Positions 21,690 through 34,392 of a stretch of DNA of 64,000 bases are shown one piece after another. Source of the DNA: Aegilops tauschii subsp. strangulata (taxonomy: Eukaryota > Streptophyta > Magnoliopsida > Poales > Poaceae); NCBI RefSeq assembly GCF_002575655.3, contig NC_053037.3:253179135-253243134 (forward strand). Direction: 5' to 3'. The translations under genes and the position numbers were made by a program. Under the pieces are notes generated by a model. That model was not told the DNA's origin. It saw nothing but the letters and a program-made list of their open reading frames with translations, and searched no databases. Position 1 is the stretch's first letter. Every line of letters begins with the position of its first letter.

Positions 21690-23204
21690 TGATGACCCAC
21701 AAGTATATAGGGGATCTATCGTAGTCCTTTCGATAAGTAAGAGTGTCGAACCCAACGAGGAGCAGAAGGAAATGACAAGCAGTTTTCAGTAAGGTATTCT
21801 CTGCAAGCACTGAAATTATCGGTAACAGATAGTTTTGTGATAAGGTAATTTGTAACGATTAACAAGTAATGAAAGTAAATAAGGTGCAGCAAGATGGCCC
21901 AATCCTTTTTGTAGCAAAGGACAAGCCTGGACAAACTCTTATATGAAGGAAAACGCTCCCGAGGACACATGGGAATCATCGTGAAGCTAGTTTTCATCAC
22001 GCTCATATGATTCGCGTTCGTTACTTTGATAATTTGGTATGTGGGTGGACCGGTGCTTGGGTGCTGCCCTTTCTTGGACAAGCATCCCACTTATGATTAA
22101 CCCCTATTGCAAGCATCCGCAACTACAAAAGAAGTATTAAGGTAAACCTAACCATAGCATGAAACATATGGATCCAAATCAGCCCCTTACGAAGCAACTC
22201 ATAAACTAGGGTTTAAGCTTCTGTCACTCTAGCAACCCATCATCTACTTATTACTTCCCAATTCCTTCCTCTAGGCCCAAACAATGGTGAAGTGTCATGT
22301 AGTCGACGTTCACATAACACCACTAGAGGAAAGACAACATACATCTCATCAAAATATCGAACGAATACCAAATTCACATGACTACTTATAGCAAGACTTC
22401 TCCCATGTCCTCAGGAACAAACGTAACTACTCACAAATCATATTCATGTTCATAATCAGAGGGATATTAATATGCATAAAGGATCTGAACATATGATCTT
22501 CCATCAAATAAACCAACTAGTATCAACTACAAGGAGTAATCAACACTATTAGCAACCCACAGGTACCAATCTGAGGCTTTGGGACAAAGATTGGATACAA
22601 GAGATGAACTAGGGTTTAGAGGAGATGGTGCTGGTGAAGATGTTGATGGAGATTGACCCCCTCCCGATGAGAGGATCGTTGGTGATGACGATGGCGCTGA
22701 TTTCCCCCTCCCGGAGGGAAGTTTCCCCGGCAGAACAGCTCCGCCGGAGCCCTAGATTGGTTCCGCCAAGGTTCCCCCTCGTGGCGGCGGTGTTTCTTCC
22801 CGAAAGCTTGCTTATGATTTTTTCCAGGGTAAAAGACTTCATATAGCGGAAGATGGGCACCGGAGGCCTGCCAGGGGGCCCACGAGGCAGGGGGCGCGCC
22901 CAGGGGGTAGGGCGCGCCCCCCACCCTCGTGGCCAGGGTGCGGGCCCCCTTTGGTGGATTCTTTCGTCAGTATTTTTTATTAATTCCAATACGTGCCTCC
23001 GTGAAGTTTCAGGACTTTTGGAGCTGTGCAGAATAGGTCTCTAATATTTGCTCCTTTTCTAGCCCAGAACTCCAGCTGCCGGCATTCTCCCTCTTCATTG
23101 TAAAATAAGAGAGAATAGGCATAAGTATTGTGACATATCGTGTAATAACAGCCCATAATGCAATAAATATCGATATAAAAGCATGATGCAAAATGGACGT
23201 ATCA
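21690..23204 (-). repeat. 3' LTR of element E
   Basis: 1515 bp. On the minus strand it begins TGATACGTCCATTTTGCATC at 23204, just after a PPT-like AAGCTTGGGGGT, and ends CTTGTGGGTCATCA at 21690. Sequence style fits Triticeae Athila families (Sabrina/WHAM/Derami group, from memory; family not fixed). The GC-rich part near 22860-22950 (gggcgcgcc repeats) is typical of these LTRs. Confidence 0.85.
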
Positions 23205-24713
23205 ACCCCCAAGCTTTGACCTCGCTTGTCCTCAAGCGGAAGCCGATAACGAAAAATATGTCCACATATTTAGAGATAGATGTGTCGATAAAATAAAATA
23301 CGGACATGAGGGCATCATGATCATTCTTATAGCAGCAACATATATATATATATATATTGTCATATGATTTCTTATGCTCAAGTAATAATCTATTCACAAT
23401 TTCAAGTATGAATCAGAAACTTCATTGAGAACCAACAAACTATAATCTCAGTCACTGAAGCAATTGAATTTATCATAACATCGGAAAGAGTCAATATAAG
23501 AGCTTTTCAACAAGCCCACATACTCAACTATCATTTAGTCTTTCATAATTGCTAACACTCACGCAATACTTATGGGTATGGAGTTTTAATCGGACACAGA
23601 GAAAGATAGGGGCTTATAGTGTTGCCTCCCAACCTTTTACCTCAAGGATAATGTCAACAATAATAATTCATGCTAATGTACATCCAATTGGATATATATA
23701 AAAAGGAAAGGTGAAGATCACCATGACTCTTGCATAAGGTATAAGATAAAAGTAAAAGATAGGCCCTTCGCAGAGGGAAGCAGAGGTTGTCATGTGCTAT
23801 TGTGGTTGGATGCACAAGATCTTAATGCAAAAGAACGTGACTTTATATTGCCACTTGTGATATGGACCTTTATTATGCAGTCCGTCGCTTTTATTGCTTC
23901 CACATCACAAGATCGTATAAAGCTTATTTTCTCCACACTAATAAATCATACATATTTAGAGAGCAATTTTTATTGCATGCAACAATGACAACTTACTTGA
24001 AGGATCTTACTCAATCCATAGGTAGGTATGGTGGACTCTCATGACAATACTGGGTTTAAGGATATTCGGAAGCACAAGTAGTATCTCTACTTGGTGCAAA
24101 GAATTTGGCTAGCATGAGGGGGAAAGGCAAGCTCAACATGTTGGATGATCCATGACAATATACTTTATTTCGGATATAAGAAAACATAACCCATTACGTT
24201 GTCTTCCTTGTCCAACATCAACTTTTTAGCATGTCATATCTTAATGAGTGCTCACAATCATAAAAGATGTCCAAGATAGTATATTTATATGTGAAAACCT
24301 CTCTTTCTTTATTACTTTCTATTAATTGCAACGATGACCAGAACTATGTTTGTCACTCTCAACAACTTTTATTCATCATACTCTTTATATGTGAAGTCAT
24401 TACTCTCCATAAGATCAATATGGCGTCTTCATTTCTTTTTATTCTTTTTTCCCTCAAGATCATAGCAAGTTAATCAAGCCCTTGACTCAACACTAATCTT
24501 TATTATATATAGCTCACGGACTCAATTACATAGAAGGATCATAGATCAAAACTCAAAACTAGATCATACTAAAACTTTATTCTACTAGATCAAGATATTA
24601 CCAAAAGGATCGAACTAAGAAAAACGGTAAAGATAGGAGTGTGATGGTGATATGATACCAGGGCACCTCCCCCAAGCTTGGCAGTTGCCAAGGGGAGTGC
24701 CCATACCAGATAC
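23205..24713 (-). other. Non-coding 3' region of element E with PPT
   Basis: 23205-23217 is the PPT (minus strand AAGCTTGGGGGTT). The rest is AT-rich without ORFs; it holds a (TA)n microsatellite at 23341-23357 and a strong hairpin at 24661-24702. Long post-pol regions like this are usual in Athila-type elements. Confidence 0.7.
24661..24702. repeat. Strong hairpin in the 3' region of element E
   Basis: Inner arms cttggca / tgccaag with a 2-base loop, and outer arms gggcacctcccc / ggggagtgccc with one bulge. It sits just past the stop of the post-pol ORF in the sense direction. Confidence 0.75.
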
Positions 24714-26752
24714 TCAGTTCTCCTTTGCTGGTGAAGAAGATGGTGGTGATGATGGATAATCGCACATCGAGCGTAGGAGATCCTCCAATTTGTGGATAAT
24801 GCCCTTGAGTGCGGTGATATGCTCCTTCAACAAAATATTTTCACGAGTGAGATACTTATTCTGTATGCGAGCTAACTCAATCATCTTGAAGGCTTCAATC
24901 TCCGTTGGGGTAAGAAGATTCTGATGAGGTTGGAGGATGTCTTCGTCTTTGGTTGCCGGAGCTTGGTCCTCCATGGCCTTCTTGATCCCATCATCCTTGT
25001 TGATACCTGATACGTCTCCAACGTATCTATAATTTATGAAGTATTCATGCTATTATATTATCCATCTTGGATGTTTTATGGGCTTTACTATGCACTTTTA
25101 TATTATTTTTGGGACTAACCTATTGACCCAGAGCACAGTGCCAGTTCCTGTTTTTTCCCTTGTTTCAGTGTTTCGAAGAAAAGGAATATCAAACGGAGTT
25201 GAAACGGAATGAAACCTTCTGGAGAAGTTATTTTTGGAAGGAAAGCAACCTGATAGACTTGGAGTGCACGTCAGGAAAGAAACGAGGGACCCACGAGGTA
25301 GGGGGCGAGCCCACCCCCCTAGGGTGCGCCCTCCACCCTCGTGGGCCCCTCGTGGCTCCCCTGACGTATTTCTTCTGCCTATATATATCCATATACCCTA
25401 AAAACTTCGGGGAACAGAATAGATCGGGAGTTCCGCCGCCGCAAGCCTCTGTAGCCACCAAAAACCAATCGGGACCCTGTTCCGGCACCCTGCCGGAGGG
25501 GGGATCCCTCACCGGTGGCCATCTTCATCATCCCGGCGCTCTCCATGACGAGGAGGGAGTAGTTCACCCTCGGGGCTGAGGGTATGTACCAGTAGCTATG
25601 TGTTTGATCTCTTTCTCGTGTTCTTGATTTGGCACGATCTTGATGTACCGCGAGCTTTGCTATTATAGTTGGATCTTATGATGTTTCTCCCCCTCTTCTC
25701 TCTTATAATGGATTGAGTTTTCCCCTTGAAGTAATCTTATCGGATTGAGTCTTTAATGATTTGAGAACACTTGATGTATGTCTTGCCGTGCGTATCTGTG
25801 GTGACAATGGGATATCACGTGATTCACTTGATGTATGTTTTGGTGATCAACTTGCGGGTTCCGCCCATGAACCTATGCATAGGGGTTGGCACACGTTTTC
25901 GTCTTGATTCTCCGGTAGAAACTTTGGGGCACTCTTTGAGGTTCTATGTGTTGGTTGAATAGATGAATCTGAGATTGTGTGATGCATATCGTATAATCAT
26001 ACCCACGGATACTTGAGGTGACATTGGAGTATCTAGGTGACATTAGGGTTTTGGTTGATTTGTGTCTTAAGGTGTTATTCTAGTACGAACTCTAGGGCTG
26101 TTTGTGACACTTATGGGAATAGCCCAACGGATTGATTGGAAAGAATAACTTTGAGGTGGTTTCGTACCCTACCATAATCTCTTCGTTTGTTCTCCGCTAT
26201 TAGTGACTTTGGAGTGACTCTTTGTTGCATGTTGAGGGATAGTTATATGATCCAATTATGTTATTATTGTTGAGAGAACTTGCACTAGTGAAAGTATGAA
26301 CCCTAGGCCTTGTTTCCTAGCATTGAAATACCGTTTACGCTCACTTTTACCACTTGCTACCTTGCTGTTTTTATATTTTCAGATTACAAAAACCTATATC
26401 TACCATCCATATTGCACTTGTATCACCATCTCTTCGCCGAACTAGTGCACCTATACAATTTACCATTGTATTGGGTGTGTTGGGGACACAAGAGACTCTT
26501 TGTTATTTGGTTGCAGGGTTGCTTGAGAGAGACCATCTTCATCCTACGCCTCCCACGGATTGATAAACCTTAGGTCATCCACTTGAGGGAAATTTGCTAT
26601 TGTCCTACAAACCTCTGCACTTGGAGGCCCAACAACGTCTACAAGAAGAAGGTTGTGTAGTAGACATCAATCCCCCCGGGATCTTCTCTCTTCAGCTCTA
26701 TCTTCGTTAGCCAAGCATCGTTGCCCTCATTGTTGAAGGAGGGGGACGACAT
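24714..26752 (-). pseudogene. Post-pol ORF of element E, split by a solo LTR
   Basis: Part 1 reads from ATG at 26752 (MSSPSFNNEGNDAWLTKIEL) to the insertion at 26670; part 2 continues in frame at 25007 and ends at 24714 (SSPPSSSPAKEN). Without the insertion it is about 123 aa. The middle is a predicted coiled coil (MIELARIQNKYLTRENILL, HITALKGIIHKLEDLL). It lies where Athila elements have a post-pol or env-like ORF, but no signal peptide or membrane segment is visible, so it is not a typical envelope. Function unknown. Confidence 0.65.
25008..26669 (+). repeat. Solo Athila-type LTR inside element E
   Basis: 1662 bp, TGATACGTCTCCAACG at the left and tagtagacatca at the right, flanked by atacc (25003-25007) and atccc (26670-26674), a 5-bp TSD with one change. 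TATA-like ctatatatatccatatacc lies at about 25378-25397. No PBS or PPT adjoins it. Sequence resembles Triticeae Sabrina LTRs (from memory). It is the product of LTR-LTR recombination. Confidence 0.85.
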
Positions 26753-27085
26753 GATGCCTGGCTTTTGACAACTCTGGCAGAAAACAGCTCGAAACAAAGA
26801 CAGAGGATGTTTGCGTGATACGGTGGTCAAAACCTTCGGGAGATTATATAATGAATTTCTACCGACCAAAATAAGTATCGTGCAAGAAAACGGAGTCCGG
26901 AGGGCACACGAGGTGCGCAGAGGCAGGGGGCGCACCCGGGGGGTAGGGCGCGCCCTCCACCCTTGTGGGCGCCTCGTGTCCTTCCCGGACTGCTTCTTAG
27001 TTTCCTATTTTCTTAAATATTCCAAAACGGAGAAAAATTACTATTAGAACTGTTTTGGAGTCGGTTTACTTACCGTACCACATAC
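26753..27085 (-). other. Spacer between pol and post-pol ORF of element E
   Basis: No gene is seen. It contains a GC-rich tract (cacccggggggtagggcgcgcc, about 26930-26955) similar to tracts in Athila-type LTRs. Confidence 0.6.
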
Positions 27086-28174
27086 CTATTCCTTTTCGGA
27101 GTCTGAAACGTTCTGGAAAGTGTCCCTTATGTACTCCTCCGGGGTTACGGTTTCAATAACATTAGTTTCAACATTTATAGGATTACCTGAGATATAATGT
27201 TTGATTCTTTGACCGTTCACCACCTTCGGATTTGTACCTTCGAAGTTGTTGATTTTTATGGCACCGGAACGATAGACCTCCTCGATAACGTAAGGACCTT
27301 CCCATTTAGAGAGAAGTTTTCCTGCAAAAAATCTTAAACGAGAGTTGAATAGCAACACATAATCTCCTACATTAAACTCACGCTTTTGTATCCTTTTGTC
27401 ATGCCATCTTTTAACTTTTTCTTTAAACAGTTTGGCATTCTCATAGGCTTGGGTTCTCCATTCATCCAGTGAGCTAATGTCAAATAACCTCTTCTCATCG
27501 GCAAGTTTGAAATCATAATTGAGCTCTTTAATGGCCCAATATGCCTTATGTTCTAGTTCGAGAGGTAAGTGACATGCTTTTCCATAAACCATTTTATACG
27601 GAGACATGCCCATAGGATTTTTATATGCAGTTCTATATGCCCATAATGCATCATCAAGTTTCTTGGACCAATTCTTTCTAGATCTATTAACAGTCTTTTG
27701 CAAAATTAATTTGAGCTCTCTATTACTAAGTTCTACTTGACCACTAGACTGCGGGTGATATGGAGATGCAATTCTATGATTAACATCATACTTAGCAAGC
27801 ATTTTACGAAAAGCACCATGAATAAAATGTGAACCACCATCAGTCATTAAATATCTAGGAACTCCAAACCTCGGAAAAATAACTTCTTTAAGCATCTTAA
27901 TAGAGGTGTTATGATCAGCACTACTAGTTGGAATAGCTTCTACCCACTTAGTAACGTAATCAACAACAACTAAAATATGAGTATACCCATTAGAGGAAGG
28001 AAACGGTCCCGTATAATCAAAGCCCCAAACATCACATGGTTCAATAACAAGTGAACCATTCATAGGCATTTCTTGACGTCTACTAATATTACCAATTCTT
28101 TGACATTCATCACAAGACAAGACAAACTTACGGGCGTCTTTGAAGAGAGTAGGCCAATAAAAACCGGATTGCAA
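27086..28174 (-). pseudogene. Integrase of element E, C-terminal portion
   Basis: 362 codons open to the F insertion site. It begins in the integrase zinc finger (QSGFYWPTLFKDARKF, CDECQRIG), then has the catalytic core with Asp in VWGFDYTGPF and LMTDGGSHF and Glu in SSGQVELSNRELK, then the C-terminal domain (RIQKREFNVGDYVLLFNSRL). Integrase inserts element cDNA into chromosomes. The start of this protein lies at 39190-40109, across the F insertion. This part has no stop, but upstream parts of pol do. Confidence 0.85.
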
Positions 28175-28175
28175 T
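28171..28175. other. Left TSD of element F
   Basis: gcaat at 28171-28175; the partner at 39185-39189 is gtaat. One transition separates them. Joining the flanks restores the integrase frame of E, which confirms the insertion. Confidence 0.85.
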
Positions 28176-30975
28176 TGTAGCGACCAGACCTCAAACAGTC
28201 TGTGCTGCTGTGCACCAGTGTCATCCCTGGATCAGTAATGCTGACACGCACAGTACAAATGGAGGATTTATAACAGAGTAGCAATCACACACTTATTACA
28301 ACGAGTATCTCAAAAGAGAAATAAGTATGATAAATATGGCTTAAGGCCATCTAAATACGATAACAGCGGAAGACTTGGAAGATAAGTGAGTCCATCAACT
28401 CCAACGGCATCACTGAGTATAAGACCACGACCTAAGGCACCTTACTCGTCGTCTGAAAAGTCTGCAACATGAAACGTTGCAGCCCGAAAATGGGTCAGCA
28501 CATGGAATATGCTGGCAAAATAACACATAGAGAGTAATGAACAGAATGATGCTATCACTACATGCATATTTGGCTGGTAGCAGGCTCTATGGTTACTGTT
28601 TTGCAAAAAGCCAATTTTTCCCTACTGCAAAGGAATAAATTTTATTTAACTATCATGGTGGTTGTTAAACATTGAGAATGGTTGACAGCATTCTCAATCC
28701 CAATTAAGTATCATCATTAACCCAACAAAATTAATTAAAGTAACATGATGAGATTCACATGATAATCCAAGTACTAGATACTCAAGATGTCCATAACCGG
28801 GGACACGGCTAACCATGATTAGATTGTACACTCTGCAGAGGTTTGTGCACTTTTCCCCACAAGACTCGATCGCCTCCGCTTGATTCTCGCACTACATGAT
28901 GTTTGAGAAACGGATGACCGAGACACGGTCTTTCAGAAGCGTTAGCACCTTACGATGGGTAGACCGGTACACCTACATCCCCTACATCTGCTAGTCTACC
29001 ACTGTAAGAGTTCACACAACTTAATCAACTATGCTAGAGCCCATAATAGCTTGTGGCTGCACATGAAAGTTTCTAGCATGAATAATCTCATGATCCCTTT
29101 GAACCTGAGTGGCAGTCCAAAAGAAAACAGGCAATCCTGGAATACCCAGGTACCTCAATCCACCCAGATGTGAGTTTTAGTGGCCACCTTAAGTTTAACC
29201 ATATATTAACAATCTCACATCTGTCATGGATACACTCAAACCCAATCCATGTCTACTAGCATAGCATAGCAATATAAGCAAACGTAGAAGTAACTCCCAA
29301 GGGTTTGATAACAAAACAGGTAATAGGTACTACCTCAACTACTTCCCAAAACCCACAATTTAATTAGATCCTAATCATGCAATGTTTGAGGATGAAACTA
29401 ATGCATAAAAACTGGGTATGGAAGGGATATGATCAAAGTGTTACTTGCCTTGCTGATGATCCGTGAAACCTAGAGATTCGAAGTAGCAAGCGGCGCACTC
29501 CGGGTACTCTATCGCAAACAAACAAGCATACAATAAGCACTCATCAAATGCACAGGTAAAACTCAAATAAAAGATCTAACCAGAAAGTTCAACTTAAGAA
29601 CTCCGGTTTGCAAAAAGAATCAAATCAAACGAAGCAACGAAAGTCAAACGGCGAAAGAAACAAGCTTCCTGTACTAATCTGGATCTAAGTCAAATTTTAC
29701 AGTAGCAAAAACTTGTTTGAGTTGGTTAAACGGAAAGAGAATTTCGAGACGAAACTCTAGGCGCTTGAATCGCCTGATTCCGACAAACGAGCGAAAAGAT
29801 AAACCAGAACGAAAATCTGATCAGAAATCGCGATCTGGAATAATCGCGGAAAAACCGACGAAAAAGAAAACTGACGAACAGTTAAACGAACGGACGTTCG
29901 TTAACAGCGACTAACCGACGAACACGTTCGTTAAAACGAACAGATCGGTGAACGTTCACTAATTAATTAAACAAAAAAATAAACCGATCTTAAAAATAAT
30001 AAACCTAGGGTTTCAAAAATAATAATAAACCGAGCGGTTTAAAAAAAACCGGGCGGTTCGGTCGGCGGCTCGGCTACCTCATCGGGGCAAGTCCGGCGGG
30101 GCTCGGGACGGGCTCCGGCGGGTGGGGCGAGGGGCGGCGAGGGGCGGCGGGGCTCGGGCGTCGTCGGGGGCGGCGAGGGGCGGCGTCGGCGGCGGCGTAC
30201 GGGCTCCGGGGCGGCGGCTCCTTCGGGCGGCGGGGTCGGCTCCGGCGTCGAGCTCCTCCGGCGTCGGCGGGTGCGGGTCGGGGCGGGAACGGGGTGAAGG
30301 AGAGGGGCGGCGGCGGGCGGCACTTAAGGAGGGGGGTGCCGTGGGGGAGGGGGCAAGGCGGCGGCGGCGTCGTCCCCGACCGGGACTCGGGCGGCGGCGG
30401 CGGCTAGGTCTCCAGGTGGGAGACGGGGCGCGGGGCAGCTGGGCCGTCGGCTGGGCTTCGGCCCAGTCGGCGCGCTCGGGCGTTTTTTTAAATAATTCTG
30501 CCGAACAAAAAAAATCGTAAGAAAATAAATAAACATCCAAAAATGCCAAAACAAAATTTCACCGTCTAATTAAAATAATTAGAACGAGATGAACATTTTC
30601 TTGGCCCAAAAAATGCAGTTTTGAAAACGTGCAATTTTTTAATGCAATCAAAATTGCAAATAAAATCCGAATAAAATCAAATATTTGATTTTAATATTTT
30701 CCTCCAATATTTCAATTATTTTGGAGAAGTCATATTTTCTCCTCTCATTTATTTTAATATGAAATATTTTTTGGAGAGAAAAATAATTAAAACCAAAAAT
30801 CCTCGTTTTATTATTTGATAAAAATCAAATATGAAAACCGGGAAAAATCCCCAACTCTCTCCGAGGGTCCTCGAGTTGCTTAGGATTTTCGAGGATTTGC
30901 CAAAATGCAATAAAATATGCTATGCAATGATGATCTAATGTATAACATTCCAAATTGAAAATTTGGGATGTTACA
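28176..30975 (-). repeat. 3' LTR of element F
   Basis: 2800 bp. It includes a very GC-rich block at about 30040-30480, an A/T-rich tail near 30560-30830, and short palindromes with aacgttcgtt near 29885-29950. It is preceded on the minus strand by the PPT. Confidence 0.93.
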
Positions 30976-30987
30976 AACCTACCCCCC
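30976..30987 (-). other. Polypurine tract of element F
   Basis: Minus strand GGGGGGTAGGTT lies between the pol stop (30988) and the LTR (30975). It is the plus-strand primer site. Confidence 0.85.
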
Positions 30988-33900
30988 TTAAGATGAATCT
31001 CGCCCTCGAGATTCGGGTTGGCTAGAAAATAGGTGAGAGTGGTTCTTCCGTAGATCTTCCTCTCGCTCCCAGGTGGCTTCATCTTCAGTGTGGTGACTCC
31101 ACTGAACTTTGCAAAACTTGATAACCTTGCTACGGGTGACTCGGCTGGCATACTCGAGAATCTTGACTGGTTTCTCCTCATAGGTCAAATCACTTTCCAA
31201 CTGAATCGCTTCCAGTGGCACTGTATCTCTCAGTGGTATCTCAGCCATCTCTGCGTGGCACTTCTTCAACTGGGAAACGTGAAATACATCATGAACTCCT
31301 GACAATCCTTCAGGCAATTCCAGCTTGTAAGCAACTTCTCCCATACGTTCCAAAATTTTGTATGGTCCGACAAAACGTGGCGCTAATTTTCCTTTAACTC
31401 CAAAGCGCTTCACTCCTCGAAGTGGTGATACACGAAGATAAACTCTGTCTCCGACTTCGTGAACTGTCTCCTTGCGTTTAGAATCCGCATAACTCTTCTG
31501 CCTGGACTGGGCTACCTTGAGCCTATCGCGAATCAATTTCACCTTCTGTTCCGATTCCTTAATCAAGTCTGGTCCAAACAACTGGCGGTCTCCAACTTCG
31601 TCCCATAACAATGGAGTTCTACACCTCCTTCCGTATAAAGCTTCGAAAGGGGCCATCTTCAAACTGGTTTGATAACTGTTGTTGTAAGAAAACTCTGCAT
31701 ATGGCAGGTTGTCGTCCCAACTAGATCCATAATCTAGCGCACAAGCTCTCAACATGTCCTCCAAAATCTGATTGACTCTCTCGGTCTGACCATCTGTCTG
31801 TGGGTGAAAAGCTGTACTGAATTCTAGCCTGGTTCCCAAAGTTTCATGTAACTGATTCCAAAACTTCGAGGTAAACTGGGTTCCTCTATCTGATACAATG
31901 GTCCTCGAAACTCCATGCAAACATACGGTTCTGGTCATGTATATCTTTGCCAACTTAGCACTGGTGTAAGTGGTCTTCACTGGGATGAAATGAGCTACTT
32001 TCGTCAAACGATCGACTACAACCCATATTGAGTCATAGCCTGAACGAGTCCTGGGCAATCCCGTGATAAAATCCATGCCTAGTTTCTCCCACTTCCATTC
32101 GGGTATCGGCAATGGTTGTAGCAATCCTGCTGGCTTTTGATGCTCTGCCTTTACTCTCTGACATACATCACAAACTGCTACACACTCCGCAATATCCTTC
32201 TTCATTCCGGTCCACCAGAAAGTATCCTTTAAATCCAAATACATCTTGGTATTTCCTGGGTGAATCGAATACGGCGAATCATGGGCCTCTTGCAAGATCA
32301 ACTTCCTGATCTCCGGATCATTAGGCACATAAACGCGGTCCTCAAACCATAAGGTATCGTGCTCATCCTCACGAAATCCCTTGGCTTTTCCTTTGCTCAT
32401 CCTTTTCTTTATTTCTGCAATCTCCTTGTCTGTCTTTTGAGCTTCCCTGATCTTTTCCATCAAGGTAGACTGAATCTCCAACGTTGCTACGTAACCTCTC
32501 GGTACTATCTCCAAACATAGCTCGCGAAGATCCTCGGCTAATACTTTCGGTAACTCTCCGGTCATGAGTGTGTTGACATGGCTCTTGCGGCTCAACGCGT
32601 CTGCTACTACGTTAGCCTTTCCGGGGTGATAGTGCAATCTCATATCATAATCCTTTATGAGTTCCAACCATCTCCTCTGCCTGAGATTCAACTCCTTTTG
32701 CGTGAAAATGTACTTCAAACTCTTGTGATCCGTGTACACCTCACAGTGATTTCCGATGAGAAAATGTCTCCATGTCTTCAACGCATGCACTACGGCTGCT
32801 AACTCCAGATCATGCGTGGCATAATTCTTCTCATGGGGTTTAAGTTGCCGTGAAGCATATGAAACAACTCTTCCTTCCTGCATAAGCACTGCTCCAAGTC
32901 CTCGACGAGAAGCGTCGCAATAAACTTCATAATCCTTGCGTTGGTCTGGCAGAATCAACACTGGTGATGTAACCAAACGTTTCTTCAACTCCTGAAAACT
33001 AGCTTCACAATCCTCAGTCCAATTGAACTTGGTGTCCTTCTTTAATAGCTCTGTCATGGGCTTAGCAATCTTCGAGAAATTCTCAATGAACCTCCGGTAG
33101 TATCCTGCAAGTCCAAGAAAACTCCGGATCTCTCCAACTGACGTGGGTGATTCCCAGTTTGTCACAGTGTCGACTTTGGCGGGGTCTACTGCTATTCCTT
33201 CTCCGGATATAACATGTCCGAGGAATCCAACTTCCTTCAGCCAAAACTCACATTTGCTGAACTTGGCGTATAACTGATGTTCTCTGAGCTTCTCAAGTAC
33301 CAAACGCAAATGCTCCTTATGCTCCTCTTCTTTCTTTGAGTAGACCAAAATATCATCAATGAACACCACGACGAACTTATCCAAAAACTCCATAAACACT
33401 TTGTTCTTCAGGTTCATGAAATAGGCAGGTGCGTTAGTCAGACCAAATGACATAACGGTATACTCATACAGCCCATACCTGGTGGTAAAAGCCGTCTTAG
33501 GTATATCCCGCTCTCGAATCTTCAACTGATGGTATCCTGATCGTAGATCGATCTTGGAAAATACCTTAGCTCCTTGTAAGCGGTCAAACAAATCATTGAT
33601 CATCGGCAGTGGGTACTTATTCTTGATGGTCACTTCGTTCAATCCTCGATAATCAACAACCATCCTCAACGATCCATCTTTCTTCTCCACTAGAAGTACG
33701 GGTGATCCCCAAGGTGACGAACTTAGGCGAATATAGCCTTTATCCAGTAACTCCTTAATCTGCTTCTTAATTTCTTCCAAATCCTTTGCGGGCATCCTGT
33801 ACGGTCTCTTAGATATTGGTCCTGTGCCTGGCAGAAGCTCGATCAAAAACTCAATGTCTCTATCCGGTGGCATGCCTGGCAACTCTTCTGGAAATACATC

Positions 33901-34386
33901 CGGGTAATCCTTCACCACTGGTACTTCCTCCTGTACAACTCCTGATAAGGAATTCACTTGAGTCCTCTTCGGCACATGCCGGGATACATACTTAATCCTT
34001 CTTCCTTCTGGGGTGGTAAGCGAAATCGTCTTACTGGCGCAATCGATGTTTCCCCCATACATCGATAGCCAATCCATACCCAAAATTACATCCAAACCTT
34101 GCGACTCCAAGATTATCAAGTCTGAGGGGAAAACATGCCTACCTATGGCCAATGGCATCTGAAAACATCCTTGGCTTGCCATATACTCTGCTCCTGGTGA
34201 ACTTACTAACATAGCTGTTTTAAGAACCTTGGTGGGCAGCTTAAACTTATCCACAAATCCCCTTGATATGTATGAATGTGATGCACCAGTATCAAAAAGA
34301 ACGATTGCAGTAAATGTCTTAACCAAAAACTTACCTATTACTGCATCCGGCTGAGCTTCAACCTCCTCCACGCTAACGTGGTTCAC
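30988..34386 (-). CDS. Pol polyprotein of element F (protease, RT, RNase H, integrase, chromodomain)
   Basis: 1132 codons without interruption. In order: aspartic protease ([12 protein letters not shown], ~residue 31), RT ([33 protein letters not shown]; ~210-400), RNase H ([25 protein letters not shown]; ~480-600), integrase zinc finger ([19 protein letters not shown]; ~690-730), integrase core ([30 protein letters not shown]), C-terminal domain ([12 protein letters not shown]) and a chromodomain-like end ([31 protein letters not shown]). All visible catalytic residues are present. No ATG opens this frame: it follows gag in the same frame across a TAA, so translation would need read-through or the frame is a relic of a single gag-pol ORF. 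Confidence 0.93.
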   Translation of the reverse strand: MNHVSVEEVEAQPDAVIGKFLVKTFTAIVLFDTGASHSYISRGFVDKFKLPTKVLKTAMLVSSPGAEYMASQGCFQMPLAIGRHVFPSDLIILESQGLDVILGMDWLSMYGGNIDCASKTISLTTPEGRRIKYVSRHVPKRTQVNSLSGVVQEEVPVVKDYPDVFPEELPGMPPDRDIEFLIELLPGTGPISKRPYRMPAKDLEEIKKQIKELLDKGYIRLSSSPWGSPVLLVEKKDGSLRMVVDYRGLNEVTIKNKYPLPMINDLFDRLQGAKVFSKIDLRSGYHQLKIRERDIPKTAFTTRYGLYEYTVMSFGLTNAPAYFMNLKNKVFMEFLDKFVVVFIDDILVYSKKEEEHKEHLRLVLEKLREHQLYAKFSKCEFWLKEVGFLGHVISGEGIAVDPAKVDTVTNWESPTSVGEIRSFLGLAGYYRRFIENFSKIAKPMTELLKKDTKFNWTEDCEASFQELKKRLVTSPVLILPDQRKDYEVYCDASRRGLGAVLMQEGRVVSYASRQLKPHEKNYATHDLELAAVVHALKTWRHFLIGNHCEVYTDHKSLKYIFTQKELNLRQRRWLELIKDYDMRLHYHPGKANVVADALSRKSHVNTLMTGELPKVLAEDLRELCLEIVPRGYVATLEIQSTLMEKIREAQKTDKEIAEIKKRMSKGKAKGFREDEHDTLWFEDRVYVPNDPEIRKLILQEAHDSPYSIHPGNTKMYLDLKDTFWWTGMKKDIAECVAVCDVCQRVKAEHQKPAGLLQPLPIPEWKWEKLGMDFITGLPRTRSGYDSIWVVVDRLTKVAHFIPVKTTYTSAKLAKIYMTRTVCLHGVSRTIVSDRGTQFTSKFWNQLHETLGTRLEFSTAFHPQTDGQTERVNQILEDMLRACALDYGSSWDDNLPYAEFSYNNSYQTSLKMAPFEALYGRRCRTPLLWDEVGDRQLFGPDLIKESEQKVKLIRDRLKVAQSRQKSYADSKRKETVHEVGDRVYLRVSPLRGVKRFGVKGKLAPRFVGPYKILERMGEVAYKLELPEGLSGVHDVFHVSQLKKCHAEMAEIPLRDTVPLEAIQLESDLTYEEKPVKILEYASRVTRSKVIKFCKVQWSHHTEDEATWEREEDLRKNHSHLFSSQPESRGRDSS

Positions 34387-34392
34387 ATGTCC

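Noticed and set aside
30039..30549. Pro/Arg/Ala-rich ORFs in the GC-rich LTR block of F (also 38202-38761)
   Set aside because: High GC removes stop codons in all frames; composition is that of translated repeats and no domain is seen.
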